Source: Hymenobacter sp. BT18
GTDB taxonomy: Bacteria > Bacteroidota > Bacteroidia > Cytophagales > Hymenobacteraceae
Assembly (NCBI RefSeq): GCF_012273015.1
Contig: NZ_CP050954.1
Coordinates: forward strand, 1,984,001-2,048,000
Direction of reading: 5' to 3'
Length of the DNA stretch: 64,000 bases
Positions 63,447 to 64,000 of this stretch are shown piece after piece (positions within the stretch are counted from its first letter, which is position 1; each line of letters starts with the position of its first letter). The notes beneath the pieces are model-generated. The model was not told the DNA's origin, made no database searches, and was given only the letters and a program-made list of their open reading frames with translations. The translations under genes and the position numbers were made by a program.

Positions 63447-64000
63447 CTACTGGGGCCGCACGCCGCCGAAGAGCTTGTCCATGAACCGCTGGAAACGGTT
63501 TTTGGAGGTTGCCTTTACCAGCACAGTATTCAGGTTGGAAAGCTCCGAGAGCAGCTTGGCCTGAATCTGGGAGTCCAGTTCCACTTTGCGTAGCAGCTCG
63601 CGCTGGGTGGCGGTTACGTCGCGGCTCAGGGCCTGCTGGTTGGCATCCACACTCTTCAATGGGTCGAGCTGGCGCATGATGCGCTCAAATACATTGTCCT
63701 GATTGATGCGCTGGAAGTACTCGCCCCACTTCTCGTAGGCCTGCTGGGCGTCGCGCTCGTGGTACTGCAGGCGCTTCTGCATCAGGTCGGTAAGGGAAAG
63801 ACTGGCCTGGTCGAAATATTGCTCGGTGCGGCTGCGCAGGGCATCCATTTCCTTCTGATGGCGCTGGAAGAAGTCGAGCTGGTGCTGGATGAGGTTGTCG
63901 TTCTGCCCGATGTACTGACCCAGGTCGTTGATGCCCCGCTCGAACCCGCGCAGGCGGTCCAGGATGCCGGCCACGCTGTGGGCGGTGCTAGTGCCCTCGG
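63447..64000 (-). CDS. C-terminal part of a coiled-coil protein, probable MotA/ZorA-like motor partner
   Basis: The frame is open to the window edge, so the N-terminus is missing; 184 codons are visible. All of it is helical and charged (RGFERGINDLGQYIGQNDNL, FFQRHQKEMDALRSRTEQYF, LMQKRLQYHERDAQQAYEKW), ending QRFMDKLFGGVRPQ. No membrane segment is visible here. The next gene is MotB/ZorB-like, and ZorA proteins carry a long helical tail after a MotA-type channel domain, so I infer a ZorA-like protein. The channel domain itself would have to be found left of the missing edge. Confidence 0.55.
   Translation of the reverse strand, partial: EGTSTAHSVAGILDRLRGFERGINDLGQYIGQNDNLIQHQLDFFQRHQKEMDALRSRTEQYFDQASLSLTDLMQKRLQYHERDAQQAYEKWGEYFQRINQDNVFERIMRQLDPLKSVDANQQALSRDVTATQRELLRKVELDSQIQAKLLSELSNLNTVLVKATSKNRFQRFMDKLFGGVRPQ

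Overview
The window comes from a high-GC member of the Bacteroidota, most likely a Hymenobacter or close relative (Cytophagales, Hymenobacteraceae). The evidence is a full-length SprA/Sov type IX secretion translocon, substrates with both type A and type B T9SS C-terminal sorting domains, TAnnTTTG promoter boxes (some with an upstream TTG at 17-23 bases), an exosortase with a PID-type sorting signal, and palindromes of a kind I associate with Hymenobacter intergenic regions. No rRNA, CRISPR array, insertion sequence or prophage is visible. It reads as chromosome.

Layout. 1-7.2 kb: an M28 lipoprotein peptidase cut by the window edge, cysS, a membrane-anchored endonuclease/exonuclease/phosphatase-fold protein, and divergently a 1158-residue T9SS type B beta-propeller protein. 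7.2-12.4 kb: the translation/transcription operon rimP-nusA-infB, with a leader hairpin, an internal hairpin and a strong terminator. 12.5-15.4 kb: a small beta-barrel protein, an OmpA-like protein, a basic exported protein and mscL. 15.5-19.5 kb: an enoyl-CoA hydratase, a polysaccharide flippase, dut and a sugar nucleotidyltransferase. 19.6-23.5 kb: a compact envelope operon (TPR protein, DUF4292 lipoprotein, EnvC-like factor). 23.8-24.8 kb: a GAF-LytTR regulator broken by an in-frame amber codon. 25.1-29.2 kb: two tatA genes, gatA (with a perfect 18-bp inverted repeat in its coding sequence) and an MltD-like transglycosylase.

30-44.6 kb: malic enzyme-phosphotransacetylase fusion, a carboxypeptidase-regulatory-domain protein on the other strand, then ruvA-sprA-gcvH-vanZ and an M28 peptidase. 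The ruvA-sprA-gcvH-vanZ order is, to my knowledge, conserved across Bacteroidota. 44.7-51.1 kb: an exported protein, YicC, and a TonB-dependent receptor paired with a T9SS-exported beta-helix protein. 51.2-55.5 kb: a GT4 glycosyltransferase and a flippase facing a methyltransferase and a MoxR ATPase.

55.7-59.4 kb is the most distinctive region: a T9SS type A surface protein, a 69-residue PID-CTERM protein that is almost entirely signal peptide plus sorting signal, an exosortase of the XrtX kind, and a small membrane protein. A tRNA-Gly/tRNA-Leu operon follows on the minus strand, then a small lipoprotein, an S9A prolyl oligopeptidase, and at the right edge a MotB-like protein with the tail of its upstream partner, resembling the ZorA/ZorB motor pair of Zorya defence.

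The shared theme is the cell envelope: secretion (T9SS, Tat, exosortase), peptidoglycan remodelling, surface polysaccharide and stress channels, interleaved with housekeeping genes. Coordinates and motifs come from direct reading; family names rest on recognition without database searches.
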